From NCBI GenBank assembly GCA_030681195.1, contig JAUXXJ010000021.1:1-55098 (forward strand): DNA of 55,098 nucleotides. Direction: 5' to 3'. The position numbers were made by a program, and so were the translations under genes. The stretch's first letter is position 1. Every line of letters begins with the position of its first letter. Shown in pieces: positions 47,465-55,098 of this stretch. Origin of the DNA: Rhodocyclaceae bacterium. GTDB lineage: Bacteria > Pseudomonadota > Gammaproteobacteria > Burkholderiales > Rhodocyclaceae. Below the pieces are notes generated by a model. It had not been told where the DNA came from. It saw only the letters and a list, made by a program, of their open reading frames with translations, and did no database searches.

Positions 47465-48879
47465 GAGCGAACCGCACCATGGTGGCGCCTTCGCAGCCTA
47501 TCGTCCCCAAAAAACGCTGCGCCATCTATACGCGCAAATCCACCGACGAAGGACTGGACCAGGAGTACAACAGCCTGGAAGCGCAGCGGGATGCCGGCTT
47601 GGCATTTGTCGCCAGCCAGCGTCACGAAGGCTGGGTTGCGGTTGGTGATGGCTACGACGACGGTGGCTACTCCGGCGGCAACTTGGATCGTCCCGGCCTC
47701 AAACGCCTCATGGCCGATATCGAGGCCGGCGAGGTCGATATTGTCGTGGTGTACAAAATCGATCGCTTAACTCGAGCCTTGTCAGACTTTGCCAAACTGG
47801 TCGACGTGTTCGACCGCAACGGGGTGTCGTTCGTCTCTGTCACCCAGCAGTTCAATACCACCACCTCCATGGGGCGGCTCACACTCAACATCCTGCTGTC
47901 CTTCGCGCAGTTCGAGCGCGAGGTCACCGGCGAGCGCATCCGCGACAAGATCGCCGCGAGCAAGGCCAGAGGCATGTGGATGGGCGGTATGCCACCACTC
48001 GGCTACGACGTCGTCGAGCGAAAGCTGATCGTCAATGCCGCCGAAGCCGAGCTGGTGCGCGGCATCTTCTGCCGATATGCCGAGCATGGTTCTGCGGCGC
48101 AGCTTGTCCGTGAGCTTGCCATCGAAGGCCAGACCACGAAGTCCTGGGTCACGCAGGGTGGCCTGCATCGCCCTGGTCGCCCGATCGATCAGCAATACTT
48201 GTTCGCCATGCTGCGCAACCGCATCTACCTTGGCGAGATGGTGCACAAGGGCGAGAGTTATCCGGGGCAGCACCAAGCCATCGTTTCTCAGGAACTTTGG
48301 AATGCCGCCCACGCCTTCATCGAACGGCGGAAGCAGGGCCCGCGTGAGCACCGCACCGAACACCCGGCACTGCTGGCGGGTCTGCTGTTTGCGCCCGATG
48401 GGCAGCGCATGATTCACCATTTCACCAAAAAGAAAAACGGACGCCTCTACCGCTATTACGTGCCCTACCTGCACAAGCGGCGAAACGCCGGAGCCACGCT
48501 ACAGCCCGGGGCTACGGATGTGGGTGCACTGCCGGCAGCCGAGATCGAGGCTGCCGTTCTGGAGCAGATCCACCTGGCCCTTCGCTCACCAGAGATTTTG
48601 GTGGCCACATGGCGTTCCTGCCAGAAGCATCCTGCAGGCGCCGATCTTGACGAAGCGCATGTGGTGATTGCTATGCAACGCATCGGCGCTGTGTGGGAGC
48701 AACTTTTTCCGATCGAGCAGCAGCGAATCACCCAACTGCTGATTGAGCGCATCCAACTGCACGGGCAAGGGCTGGACATTCTTTGGCGCGAGGATGGTTG
48801 GCTCGGCCTGGGGGCTGACATTGCCACACACCCATTGGTCGAGGAGATGAAGGAGTCCACAGAGGAGGCGTTCGCATGA
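47461..48879 (+). CDS. Large serine recombinase (integrase/invertase family)
   Basis: A 472-residue recombinase that likely integrates or excises the element. The resolvase domain has the catalytic serine in IYTRKSTDEG (Ser27), SLEAQRDAGL, VVVYKIDRLTRALSDF and LLSFAQFEREVTGERIRDK. The recombinase domain follows (about 175-290, AMLRNRIYLGEMVHKGES). No clear four-Cys zinc ribbon was found. It is coupled to DUF2924 upstream and a small partner downstream. Confidence 0.92.
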   Translation: MRANRTMVAPSQPIVPKKRCAIYTRKSTDEGLDQEYNSLEAQRDAGLAFVASQRHEGWVAVGDGYDDGGYSGGNLDRPGLKRLMADIEAGEVDIVVVYKIDRLTRALSDFAKLVDVFDRNGVSFVSVTQQFNTTTSMGRLTLNILLSFAQFEREVTGERIRDKIAASKARGMWMGGMPPLGYDVVERKLIVNAAEAELVRGIFCRYAEHGSAAQLVRELAIEGQTTKSWVTQGGLHRPGRPIDQQYLFAMLRNRIYLGEMVHKGESYPGQHQAIVSQELWNAAHAFIERRKQGPREHRTEHPALLAGLLFAPDGQRMIHHFTKKKNGRLYRYYVPYLHKRRNAGATLQPGATDVGALPAAEIEAAVLEQIHLALRSPEILVATWRSCQKHPAGADLDEAHVVIAMQRIGAVWEQLFPIEQQRITQLLIERIQLHGQGLDILWREDGWLGLGADIATHPLVEEMKESTEEAFA

Positions 48880-49361
48880 GGCAACCAAGCAAACCAGCCA
48901 TGAAGGCCGACAATCCCAGGCTGCGGATGGTTCGTATCGACATCGGCGGCGATGCCCGCAACTACACCACTGGCCAACAGCGGGTGACGGTGGTGCCGCT
49001 CACCATCCGCCGCAAGCAGAATCGCAAGGTCATGATTCCGCCGAACGGTGATGACTCGGTGCTGGGTGCCGGTGGCCACGATCTGCCAATGATCAGGATG
49101 TTGGGCAACGCTTTCTACTGGCAGCGATTGCTCGATGAGGGGCGCTATCCCACCGCGAATGACTTGGCCCGCTCGTTGAAGCTTGAGCCTGGTTGGGTGG
49201 CGGAAGTTTTGCGCTTGACCACGCTGGCACCCGACATCATCGAGTCCGTCCTTGAAGGGCGTCAGCCTCGCGACCTGAACCTTCATACCTTGCGGGGTCG
49301 CCGTGACCAGCTGCCACGTGACTGGGGCGAGCAACGCAAAGTACTGGGGTTCGCGACCTGA
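48876..49361 (+). CDS. Recombinase-associated protein, 161 residues
   Basis: It overlaps the recombinase stop by 4 bases (ATGA at 48876). The C-terminal half has a helix-turn-helix-like segment (YPTANDLARSLKLEPGWVAE), followed by LAPDIIESVLEGRQPRDLNL, a ParB-like or sigma-like HTH wording. It might act as a directionality factor or DNA-binding partner of the recombinase. The N-terminal half is basic. Confidence 0.7.
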   Translation: MRQPSKPAMKADNPRLRMVRIDIGGDARNYTTGQQRVTVVPLTIRRKQNRKVMIPPNGDDSVLGAGGHDLPMIRMLGNAFYWQRLLDEGRYPTANDLARSLKLEPGWVAEVLRLTTLAPDIIESVLEGRQPRDLNLHTLRGRRDQLPRDWGEQRKVLGFAT

Positions 49362-49388
49362 ACCACTTACGCCAATAAATCTGCCACG

Positions 49389-49414
49389 ACGGCGAGCCCT
49401 GTGCTCGCCGTTTC
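49389..49414 (+). terminator. Likely terminator of the recombinase module
   Basis: ACGGCGAGC (49389-49397) and GCTCGCCGT (49403-49411) form a perfect 9-bp stem with a 5-base loop, followed by TTTCC. The U-tract is short. Confidence 0.65.
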
Positions 49415-49432
49415 CGCTTCTACGATCCCGGT

Positions 49433-49468
49433 AATGGCGAACCAGAAGTTTCCTCGTGGTTCGCCATT
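49433..49468. repeat. 12-bp perfect inverted repeat
   Basis: AATGGCGAACCA (49433-49444) and TGGTTCGCCATT (49457-49468) are perfect complements around a 12-base centre. It lies in the gap between the recombinase module and the next operon and lacks a U-run. It could be an operator or a recombination site. Confidence 0.7.
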
Positions 49469-49499
49469 CCGTCCCTCTTATGTTCGCCACCGAAATTTT

Positions 49500-49532
49500 C
49501 CAATGACACCTGTTCCTCAACAACGTCATTGG
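49500..49532 (+). promoter_or_regulatory. Inverted repeat overlapping the ribosome-binding site of the next gene
   Basis: CCAATGAC (49500-49507) and GTCATTGG (49525-49532) can pair around 17 bases. The right arm shares GG with the GGAGG ribosome-binding site at 49531-49535, so a folded message could partly hide it. It could also be a DNA operator. Confidence 0.45.
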
Positions 49533-49540
49533 AGGTTTAT

Positions 49541-49819
49541 ATGCCGACACCGGCAAGCAACATCCCTCGATCGACCCATCCGGCGATCAACAGCCTGGCA
49601 CCTGGCGACCGCCGGGTCCTGAACGAAAACGAGCTCGCACAGCGTTGGGGTCTCAGCCCCAAAACTTTGCAGCGCTGGCGCAGCGAAGGTCGCGGACCTC
49701 GCTACCTCAAGTTGTCGAAAAGAGTCAGCTATCCCCTCGAAGCCGTCATCGACTTCGAATATAGCGCGCTGCACGACTCGACCTCCGAGCGCGTGGCGAA
49801 ATCAGGAGGGCAAGCATGA
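49541..49819 (+). CDS. HTH DNA-binding protein (excisionase/MerR-like)
   Basis: A 92-residue protein. LNENELAQRWGLSPKTLQRW and the following RSEGRGPRYLKLSKRVSYPL form the winged HTH of AlpA/excisionase-type proteins. The start at ATG 49541 follows GGAGG with 5 bases. It overlaps the next gene by 4 bases and heads the early phage-like operon. Confidence 0.8.
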   Translation: MPTPASNIPRSTHPAINSLAPGDRRVLNENELAQRWGLSPKTLQRWRSEGRGPRYLKLSKRVSYPLEAVIDFEYSALHDSTSERVAKSGGQA

Positions 49820-50319
49820 TGACCTCCCACACTTCACCTGTCGACATCGAGCAGGCCATGCCGTTGGCCGAAATGAGCATTGCGCAGATCGCCGCGCTAC
49901 CGCCCGCGCAGATGCAGGAGGCACATACCAATCTGCTGACGCTGCAGTCCTTAGTCAAGGGCGTGCTCGATCGTTTCCATGCTGCGCTCGACCAGCGCTA
50001 CTCCGAGCAGGCTGTGGCGGTGAGACAGGCCTCCGGCAAGGACTTCGGCGTCTGCCATCTCTCCGATGGCCCTCTGCGCATCACGGTCGACGTGCCCAAG
50101 AAGGTCGTTTGGGATCAGCCGCAACTGACCGAGATCGCTCAGCGTATTGCCGCTGCCGGCGACAAGGTCGGTGACTACATCGATACCGACTACTCGATTT
50201 CCGAGACCCGCTTCAACGCTTGGCCAACGACCCTCAAGGAGACGTTCGCCAAGGCCCGTACCGTCAAACCCGGCAAAGCCAGCTACCGAATTGCCTTAGT
50301 CCAGGAGGATCACATATGA
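49816..50319 (+). CDS. Phage-type protein of unknown function, 167 residues
   Basis: It starts at ATG 49816, overlapping the previous stop. The N-terminal part is helical (AEMSIAQIAALPPAQMQEAH). The C-terminal half contains DGPLRITVDVPKKVVWDQPQ and YIDTDYSISETRFNAWP. No catalytic motif is visible. It is coupled to both neighbours. Confidence 0.7.
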   Translation: MMTSHTSPVDIEQAMPLAEMSIAQIAALPPAQMQEAHTNLLTLQSLVKGVLDRFHAALDQRYSEQAVAVRQASGKDFGVCHLSDGPLRITVDVPKKVVWDQPQLTEIAQRIAAAGDKVGDYIDTDYSISETRFNAWPTTLKETFAKARTVKPGKASYRIALVQEDHI

Positions 50320-50606
50320 AAACCCCAACCCTGCATCAATCCCTGCAAGCCAAGCTCGGCGCCTATACCGGCGAACACCTGACCGCCGCGATTCGCTATC
50401 AGGATCGCTACGGCAATCTGGTGGAGAAGCCCCTGCTCGACGCCACTCTCGATGAAGTGGCCTTCGCCATCCAGACCCTCAATGCCGAGAGCGCGAGCAT
50501 CCACCGCCGCCGCAGTGCGCTCGACAGCCTCTACACAATGGCCCGTGAGAATGGCTGTCTCGGCTCTGACACGGTGGGCGCAGTCGCAGTGGAGGTGACG
50601 AAATGA
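50316..50606 (+). CDS. Phage-type protein of unknown function, 96 residues
   Basis: ATG 50316 has AGGAGGAT upstream and overlaps the previous stop, so the open frame further upstream is ignored. The product begins MKTPTLHQSLQAKLGAYTGE and is mostly helical. It overlaps the antirepressor gene by 4 bases. Confidence 0.7.
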   Translation: MKTPTLHQSLQAKLGAYTGEHLTAAIRYQDRYGNLVEKPLLDATLDEVAFAIQTLNAESASIHRRRSALDSLYTMARENGCLGSDTVGAVAVEVTK

Positions 50607-51352
50607 ACCAGATCGTCGCTTTCGACTTCGAGTCGCATGATGTGCGTGTTGTCATTGGCCAGGACGGCGAGCCGAGGTTCGTCGCTGCCGACCTGCTGTC
50701 CACTCTGAACCTCGATCGCAAGGCGCTTGAGCGCCTGGACGACGACGAGAAGGATGTGAGTTCAATTCACACCCCTGGCGGGCAGCAGGAAATGACCGTG
50801 GTCAACGAGTCCGGCCTCTTCAACCTGGTGCTCGGCAGCCGTAAACCCGAAGCCAAGCGCTTCAAGCGCTGGGTGACCCACGAGGTGCTGCCCTCGATCC
50901 GCAAGACTGGTTCCTATGCCGTGCCCGGCTCCGTGGCTGCATTGCCGGCGCCCACCCAGGACCGCGTCACCGCCATCCTGATGATCGGCGAGGCGGTGGC
51001 CAAGGTGCCCGGTGTCAAGCAAGGCATCGCCATGGCGGCAACGCTCACCTGCATCCAAGAGAACACAGGTCTGTCGGTGGAGACCATGCGCAGGGCATTG
51101 CCTGCCTGCAACGATCCACTGGCGGCAGTGAACCCGACAAAGCTCGGTGAGCAAATCGGACTTTCTGCCAGGGCGGTCAACCTCAGGCTGTCCGCTCTGG
51201 GTTTCCAGAGTCGCAACGACCGCGATGAGTGGGAACTGACCGATGCCGGCCAGGCATGGGGCGAAGCGTTGCCGTACTCCCGCAACGGGCACTCCGGCTA
51301 CCAGATCCTCTGGCGGCCTGAAGTCGCCGATCTGCTCAAGGAGGCCGCGTAA
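50603..51352 (+). CDS. BRO-N domain phage antirepressor
   Basis: A 249-residue protein. VRVVIGQDGEPRFVAADLLS, ESGLFNLVLGSRKPEAKRFK and RWVTHEVLPSIRKTGSYAVP are the full BRO-N (Bro/KilA-type) domain at about residues 1-110. The C-terminal part has a second helix-turn-helix-like segment (TKLGEQIGLSARAVNLRLSA). Such proteins regulate lysogeny genes. The ATPase gene starts on the last base of its stop. Confidence 0.9.
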   Translation: MNQIVAFDFESHDVRVVIGQDGEPRFVAADLLSTLNLDRKALERLDDDEKDVSSIHTPGGQQEMTVVNESGLFNLVLGSRKPEAKRFKRWVTHEVLPSIRKTGSYAVPGSVAALPAPTQDRVTAILMIGEAVAKVPGVKQGIAMAATLTCIQENTGLSVETMRRALPACNDPLAAVNPTKLGEQIGLSARAVNLRLSALGFQSRNDRDEWELTDAGQAWGEALPYSRNGHSGYQILWRPEVADLLKEAA

Positions 51353-52155
51353 TGTCTCTGCCCATCATTTCAGCCGACGAGCGGATGCGTGAGCGGCACA
51401 GCGCCAAGGTCGGCTTGGTTGGTTTCCCTGGCGTCGGCAAGACCACCCAACTCAAGACCCTGCCGGCCGATTCGACGCTGTTCGTCGATCTCGAGGCTGG
51501 CGATCTCTCGGTGCGCGACTGGCCGGGTGACACCGTGCGGCCGCGCACTTGGCAAGAATTCCGCGATCTCGTGGTGTTCCTCGCCGGCCCGATGCCGACC
51601 GCTACCGCCGAGCAGTCGTTCTCGCAGGCCCACTTCGAGCATGTCTGCACCCGATATGGCGATCCGGCACAGCTAGCCAAATACGACACCTACTTCGTCG
51701 ACAGCCTGACCGTGCTCTCGCGCCTGTGCTTCGCCTGGTGCAAGACCCAGCCGCAGGCCTTCAGCGAGAAGAACGGCAAACCGGATAGTCGGGGCGCTTA
51801 CGGCCTGCTGGGCCAGGAAATGATCACCGCGCTCACGCACCTGCAACACGTCCGGGACAAGCACGTCATCTACGTCGCCATCCTTGAGGAGAAGACCGAT
51901 GACTTCAACCGGCGCTACTACCAGCTGCAACTGGAAGGCAGCAAGACCGCGTTGGAGTTGCCTGGCGTACTCGATGAGGTCGTGACCCTGGCCATTCTCA
52001 AGGCCGACGACGGCACGACCTACCGGGGCTTTGTCACCCGCGCCGACAACACCTTTGGCTACCCGAGCAAGGACCGTAGTGGCCGCCTCGACGCTATCGA
52101 GGAGCCGGATCTCGGCAAGCTCATCCAGAAATGCCTCGGCACCCAGAGCAACTGA
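51352..52155 (+). CDS. Phage AAA-type ATPase, Sak4-like
   Basis: A 267-residue P-loop ATPase. Walker A GFPGVGKTT lies at about residues 24-32, FVDLEAGDLSVRDWPG follows and YDTYFVDSLTVLSR is the Walker B strand. Such AAA_24/Sak4 proteins are RecA-like single-strand annealing recombinases of phages. The small protein at 52202 is the probable partner. Confidence 0.85.
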   Translation: MSLPIISADERMRERHSAKVGLVGFPGVGKTTQLKTLPADSTLFVDLEAGDLSVRDWPGDTVRPRTWQEFRDLVVFLAGPMPTATAEQSFSQAHFEHVCTRYGDPAQLAKYDTYFVDSLTVLSRLCFAWCKTQPQAFSEKNGKPDSRGAYGLLGQEMITALTHLQHVRDKHVIYVAILEEKTDDFNRRYYQLQLEGSKTALELPGVLDEVVTLAILKADDGTTYRGFVTRADNTFGYPSKDRSGRLDAIEEPDLGKLIQKCLGTQSN

Positions 52156-52201
52156 GGCCGCAGGCCAATCCATCGCATTGACCCAATTCAAGGAGAAACA
52201 C

Positions 52202-52822
52202 ATGAACCAGAACACATGGCAGGACTTCAACGATGCAGAACAGCAGCAGGGTTTCGATCTCATCCCCAAGGGCGCGCTCGTCAAGGTGCGCATGACGATC
52301 AAGCCGGGCGGTCACGACGATTCTGCCCAGGGTTGGACCGGGGGTTATGCCACCGAGAGCTTCGACACCGGCAGCGTCTACCTCGCCTGCGAGTTCGTCG
52401 TGCTGGAAGGCCCGTTTGCCAAACGCAAGATGTGGTCGAACATCGGCCTGCAATCCCGGAAAGGGCCAGCCTGGGGTCAGATGGGCCGCAGCATGATTCG
52501 CGGCATCCTCAATTCCGCTCGCAATGTCTCGCCTCAGGACAACTCACCCCAGGCCGCAACCGCCCGGCGCATCAACGGCTTCGCCGACCTGGATGGCATT
52601 GAGTTCCTGGCCCGCGTGGATGTCGAAAAGGACGCCAAGGGCGAAAACCGCAACGTGGTCAAGCTGGCCGTCGAACCCGATCACAAGGACTACGCGGCGC
52701 TGATGGGCATGGTGCCCAAGGTGCCGAGTGGCGGCAGTTCCGCTGCGCCAGCGCAGGCGACTCCGTCACATGCGTCTCCTCAGCGTCCGGCTGCCACTGG
52801 CAAGCCGGCATGGGCACAGTAG
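52202..52822 (+). CDS. Phage recombination-module protein, possibly ssDNA-binding
   Basis: The 206-residue product begins MNQNTWQDFNDAEQQQGFDL. AAGGAG lies upstream of ATG 52202, and the longer open frame inside the ATPase gene is rejected. It has a beta-rich core (VKVRMTIKPGG, VYLACEFVVLEGPFAKRKMW) and a disordered Ser/Pro/Ala C-terminus. By position after a Sak4-like ATPase it could be a single-strand DNA-binding protein (DUF669-like), which is an inference. Confidence 0.75.
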   Translation: MNQNTWQDFNDAEQQQGFDLIPKGALVKVRMTIKPGGHDDSAQGWTGGYATESFDTGSVYLACEFVVLEGPFAKRKMWSNIGLQSRKGPAWGQMGRSMIRGILNSARNVSPQDNSPQAATARRINGFADLDGIEFLARVDVEKDAKGENRNVVKLAVEPDHKDYAALMGMVPKVPSGGSSAAPAQATPSHASPQRPAATGKPAWAQ

Positions 52823-52832
52823 GAGCGTCGGC

Positions 52833-53045
52833 ATGAACGGAAAACGTTGTGGCAATTGCCACCATCTCGATCCAACAAGTGCCAGCGACATTGGCGGCTT
52901 GCGTATCGCTCGCTGCCGCCATCCGAAAGGTGTGCGCATCGGCACGACTGCCATTCAGAACGACTATGTCGAGTTGGATGCCTTCTGCGCTGAGCATGTC
53001 GTCCGTGCCCGGCGTGGAGTGCAGCCGGGAGGTGGTCATGTATGA
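52833..53045 (+). CDS. Small zinc-binding phage protein, 70 residues
   Basis: It begins MNGKRCGNCHHLDPTSASDI. Cys6, Cys9, Cys28 and Cys52 are a likely zinc site. AGGAG 7 bases upstream sets ATG 52833. It overlaps the next gene by 4 bases. Function is unknown. Confidence 0.75.
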   Translation: MNGKRCGNCHHLDPTSASDIGGLRIARCRHPKGVRIGTTAIQNDYVELDAFCAEHVVRARRGVQPGGGHV

Positions 53046-53536
53046 GCGGAAAGTGTTGGATCTGCAAACGACAGGCCAGGGGCTTCGGCTATTCCGACAA
53101 CCAGCATCGCATCGGCAACCCTCGTCGCTACCCCGTCGACTGGGTGTTCTGCTCCCGGCGCTGCCAGGACGCGTTTCACGCCCTGTATGGCAACTGGCTG
53201 CGCGTAAAGGATGGCGGCAAGGACATCAGGGAGGTCGTCATGATCGATCCGTCTGATGCCGAGTTGGCGGCCATGCGCAGTTGTCTCAAAGCGTTCGGCG
53301 AGGCAGCAGGTGCAATCGGGTTCACCAAGCCGCTCGGCGAGTACTCCGAAGCCGAGGCGCTGCGCGTGATCGATGCCATCGTGACCTGCTACACCGATGC
53401 GATGGTCGTGCACCACGAGGCGACCAAATTCCCACCAGTGCGGGGCATGGCGCCTACACCCGATCCACTGGCGAGTCCGTTCGCCGATCTGGAGGATGAC
53501 CTGCCCTGGGAAGACGGGAAGGGAGGTAAGTCATGA
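53042..53536 (+). CDS. Phage zinc-finger protein, DUF6511-like
   Basis: A 164-residue protein. Cys5, Cys8, Cys37 and Cys41 form an N-terminal zinc finger. The middle part, MIDPSDAELAAMRSCLKAFG followed by EYSEAEALRVIDAIVTCYTD, matches what I remember of DUF6511. The C-terminus is acidic (FADLEDDLPWEDGKGG). It overlaps both neighbours by 4 bases. Confidence 0.75.
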   Translation: MSGKCWICKRQARGFGYSDNQHRIGNPRRYPVDWVFCSRRCQDAFHALYGNWLRVKDGGKDIREVVMIDPSDAELAAMRSCLKAFGEAAGAIGFTKPLGEYSEAEALRVIDAIVTCYTDAMVVHHEATKFPPVRGMAPTPDPLASPFADLEDDLPWEDGKGGKS

Positions 53537-54270
53537 TGGACTTCAACTCCTCTTCCAGCATTTCTGGACAGATCACCACATTGGTCGATGCCGGAATGCA
53601 GCGCGTGCGTTCCACTGAGGTGCAGCGTGAGTACCTGGGTGCTTCGCGTCTCGGGGCGTCATGCGAACGTGCCCTGCAGTATGAGTTTGCCAAGGCGCCG
53701 GTCGATCATGGCCGTGACCATGATGGCCGCTTGTTACGCATCTTCGAGCGCGGCCACGTCATGGAGGACTGCATGGTCGAGTGGTTACGTGCAGCCGGGT
53801 TCGATCTGCGCACCCGTAAGCCCAATGGCGATCAGTTCGGCTTCTCGGCGGTCGGCGGACGACTGCAGGGGCACATCGATGGCGTCATCGTTGATGGCCC
53901 CGAGGGCTTTGCTTACCCAGCGCTCTGGGAATGCAAATGCCTCGGCTCGAAGTCCTGGCGTGACCTCGAGAAGAACCGGCTGGCCGTGGCCAAGCCGATC
54001 TACGCCGCGCAGGTAGCGATTTACCAGGCCTATCTGGAGTTACATGAACAGCCGGCAATCTTCACCGCGATCAATGCCGACACCATGGAGATCTACACGG
54101 AACTGGTGCCGTTTGACGCGGCACTGGCTCAGCGCATGTCCGACCGCGCGCTGAGGGTGATCTCGGCAACTGATGCTGGAGAGTTGCTGCCACGCAGCTT
54201 TCTCGACCCCGCCCACTTTGAGTGCCGGATGTGCGCATGGCAGGACCGGTGCTGGAGGAATACACCATGA
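53533..54270 (+). CDS. PD-(D/E)XK nuclease with a likely Fe-S cluster
   Basis: A 245-residue nuclease of the RecB/Cas4 type. GHIDGVIVDG (about residue 114) and LWECKC (about 131-136) supply the D...ExK active site, followed by AAQVAIYQAYLELH, the QxxxY helix. One N-terminal cysteine (GASCERAL) and a C-terminal CRMCAWQDRC fit the four-Cys iron-sulfur pattern of Cas4/AddB. It is probably a phage exonuclease for recombination with the Sak4-like ATPase. Confidence 0.88.
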   Translation: MMDFNSSSSISGQITTLVDAGMQRVRSTEVQREYLGASRLGASCERALQYEFAKAPVDHGRDHDGRLLRIFERGHVMEDCMVEWLRAAGFDLRTRKPNGDQFGFSAVGGRLQGHIDGVIVDGPEGFAYPALWECKCLGSKSWRDLEKNRLAVAKPIYAAQVAIYQAYLELHEQPAIFTAINADTMEIYTELVPFDAALAQRMSDRALRVISATDAGELLPRSFLDPAHFECRMCAWQDRCWRNTP

Positions 54271-54482
54271 ACCCTTCATCCATTACCGATGTACTTGGCG
54301 AGCGCTTGGTCGATGCAAGCGAGGCTGCCCATTGCTTGAATCTGCCGAGGTACTTGCTCACTCATCCCAAGGAGCGTCAGCGGCTTGGCATACCGCATTA
54401 CCGGGTCGGCAAGCTCGTGCGCTTCAAATTGCAGGAGTTGGAAGCTTGGATGCTGGCACAGGGGGGCGCGTCGAATGCTTGA
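54267..54482 (+). CDS. Small HTH protein, excisionase-like
   Basis: A 71-residue protein beginning MNPSSITDVLGERLVDASEA. RLVDASEAAHCLNLPRYLLT followed by GIPHYRVGKLVRFKLQELEA is the HTH_17/excisionase pattern. GGAGG lies upstream of ATG 54267. It overlaps the next gene by 8 bases. Confidence 0.75.
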   Translation: MNPSSITDVLGERLVDASEAAHCLNLPRYLLTHPKERQRLGIPHYRVGKLVRFKLQELEAWMLAQGGASNA

Positions 54483-55098
54483 TTTCAACGAAGCCCCGGT
54501 TGAGTTGCCGCAGGACAGTGGGGTGACCCGTGAGTCGTTGCGGGCCGATCTCGTCGCTCGACTGGATTCGGTCCTGGCCACACTGTTCCCTGCGGGCAAG
54601 AAACGCAAAGGGAAATTTCTCATCGGCGATGTGCTTGGCAGCCCCGGCGATAGCCTCGAGGTTGTCCTCGATGGTGAGAAGACCGGGCTGTGGACCGATC
54701 GTGCAACCGGTGATGGCGGTGACATCTTCGATCTCATCGCGGCCCACTTGGGTGCCAATGTGCAGACAGATTTTCCGCGTGTGCTTCAGCATGCGGCAGA
54801 TCTGCTTGGGCAAGCGCCGCCGATGCCCTCCCGCAAGGCGAAGAAGGAGCCACCCGTCGATGACCTTGGCCCGGCCACAGCCAAGTGGGACTACCTCGAT
54901 GCGGACGGGCACCTGATCGCCATCGTGTACCGCTACGACCCGCCCGGTGGCAAGAAAGAGTTTCGGCCCTGGGATGTCAGGCGCCGGAAGATGGCATCAC
55001 CGGATCCTAGGCCGCTGTACAACCAGCCGGGGATGAGGGGCACGGCCCAAGTCGTACTCGTTGAGGGCGAGAAATGTGCACAGGCACTGATCAGTGCT
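54475..55098 (+). CDS. Phage primase/TOPRIM-type protein, 5' part (cut by window end)
   Basis: The frame is open from ATG 54475 to the last base (208 codons). It begins MLDFNEAPVELPQDSGVTRE. GLWTDRATGDGGDIFDLIAA is the primase-like N-terminal domain, and VVLVEGEKCAQAL near the end is the start of a TOPRIM domain with its catalytic glutamate. A helicase domain would lie past the window. It is likely the replication protein of the element. Confidence 0.85.
   Translation, partial: MLDFNEAPVELPQDSGVTRESLRADLVARLDSVLATLFPAGKKRKGKFLIGDVLGSPGDSLEVVLDGEKTGLWTDRATGDGGDIFDLIAAHLGANVQTDFPRVLQHAADLLGQAPPMPSRKAKKEPPVDDLGPATAKWDYLDADGHLIAIVYRYDPPGGKKEFRPWDVRRRKMASPDPRPLYNQPGMRGTAQVVLVEGEKCAQALISA

Noticed and set aside
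40714..55098. CRISPR array or retron within the mobile element
   Set aside because: No regularly spaced direct repeats and no reverse transcriptase gene were seen.

Overview
The window comes from a betaproteobacterium, probably of the Rhodocyclales (Dechloromonas/Azonexus/Accumulibacter type). This rests on the tuf-S10-spc-alpha ribosomal cluster with infA and rpmJ between secY and rpsM, a gltIJKL transporter of betaproteobacterial type, adjacent ubiA-ubiD, an HrcA/CIRCE-controlled groESL and the general gene style. The lineage is inferred from remembered gene order and protein wording, not from a search.

Bases 1-14548 are core chromosome. The end of tuf, closed by a strong terminator, precedes the S10 operon (rpsJ to rpsQ), the spc operon (rplN to rpmJ, with its own promoter before rplN) and the alpha operon (rpsM to rplQ, with a promoter overlapping the rpmJ stop). 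Several starts were moved to an internal codon because only that one has correct Shine-Dalgarno spacing (rpsJ, rplV, rplN, rpsN, rpoA).

Bases 14610-30292 hold housekeeping genes: a glutamate/aspartate ABC importer (gltI-J-K-L, minus strand), an Atm1-like ABC exporter, an acyl-CoA thioesterase, a DUF2802 protein, a SPOR protein and FliW, then ridA, recG, ubiA, ubiD, a small membrane protein, dacB and an uncharacterised gene. groESL follows with a perfect CIRCE operator.

Bases 32667-38347 form a tightly overlapping operon. It encodes an MscS channel, a trehalose-6-phosphate synthase fused to an N-terminal two-helix membrane module, trehalose-phosphatase and a GH15 glycosidase. It looks like a unit that joins membrane tension to trehalose metabolism. 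A TctD/TctE-like two-component pair and tRNA-Phe(GAA) close the core region.

From about 40.7 kb to the end lies a mobile element, most likely a prophage or phage-derived island next to tRNA-Phe. It starts with a two-gene minus-strand operon of unknown function, divergent from an XRE regulator, an ImmA/IrrE-like protease, an unknown zinc-site protein and a convergent DUF3800-like gene. This block looks like cargo or defence. Then come a DUF2924/serine-recombinase integration module and a compact, overlapping early phage module: HTH proteins, a BRO antirepressor, a Sak4-like ATPase, a Fe-S PD-(D/E)XK nuclease and a primase-like protein cut by the window edge.

The most unusual pattern not explained by genes is a 24-base sequence in seven full-length or nearly full-length copies between 16.8 and 36.5 kb. 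Copies lie inside recG, dacB, otsB, the DUF2802 gene and a small ORF, and after gltI and groEL. Six of the seven have the same orientation as the transcription around them. No copy was seen in the ribosomal cluster or the mobile element.
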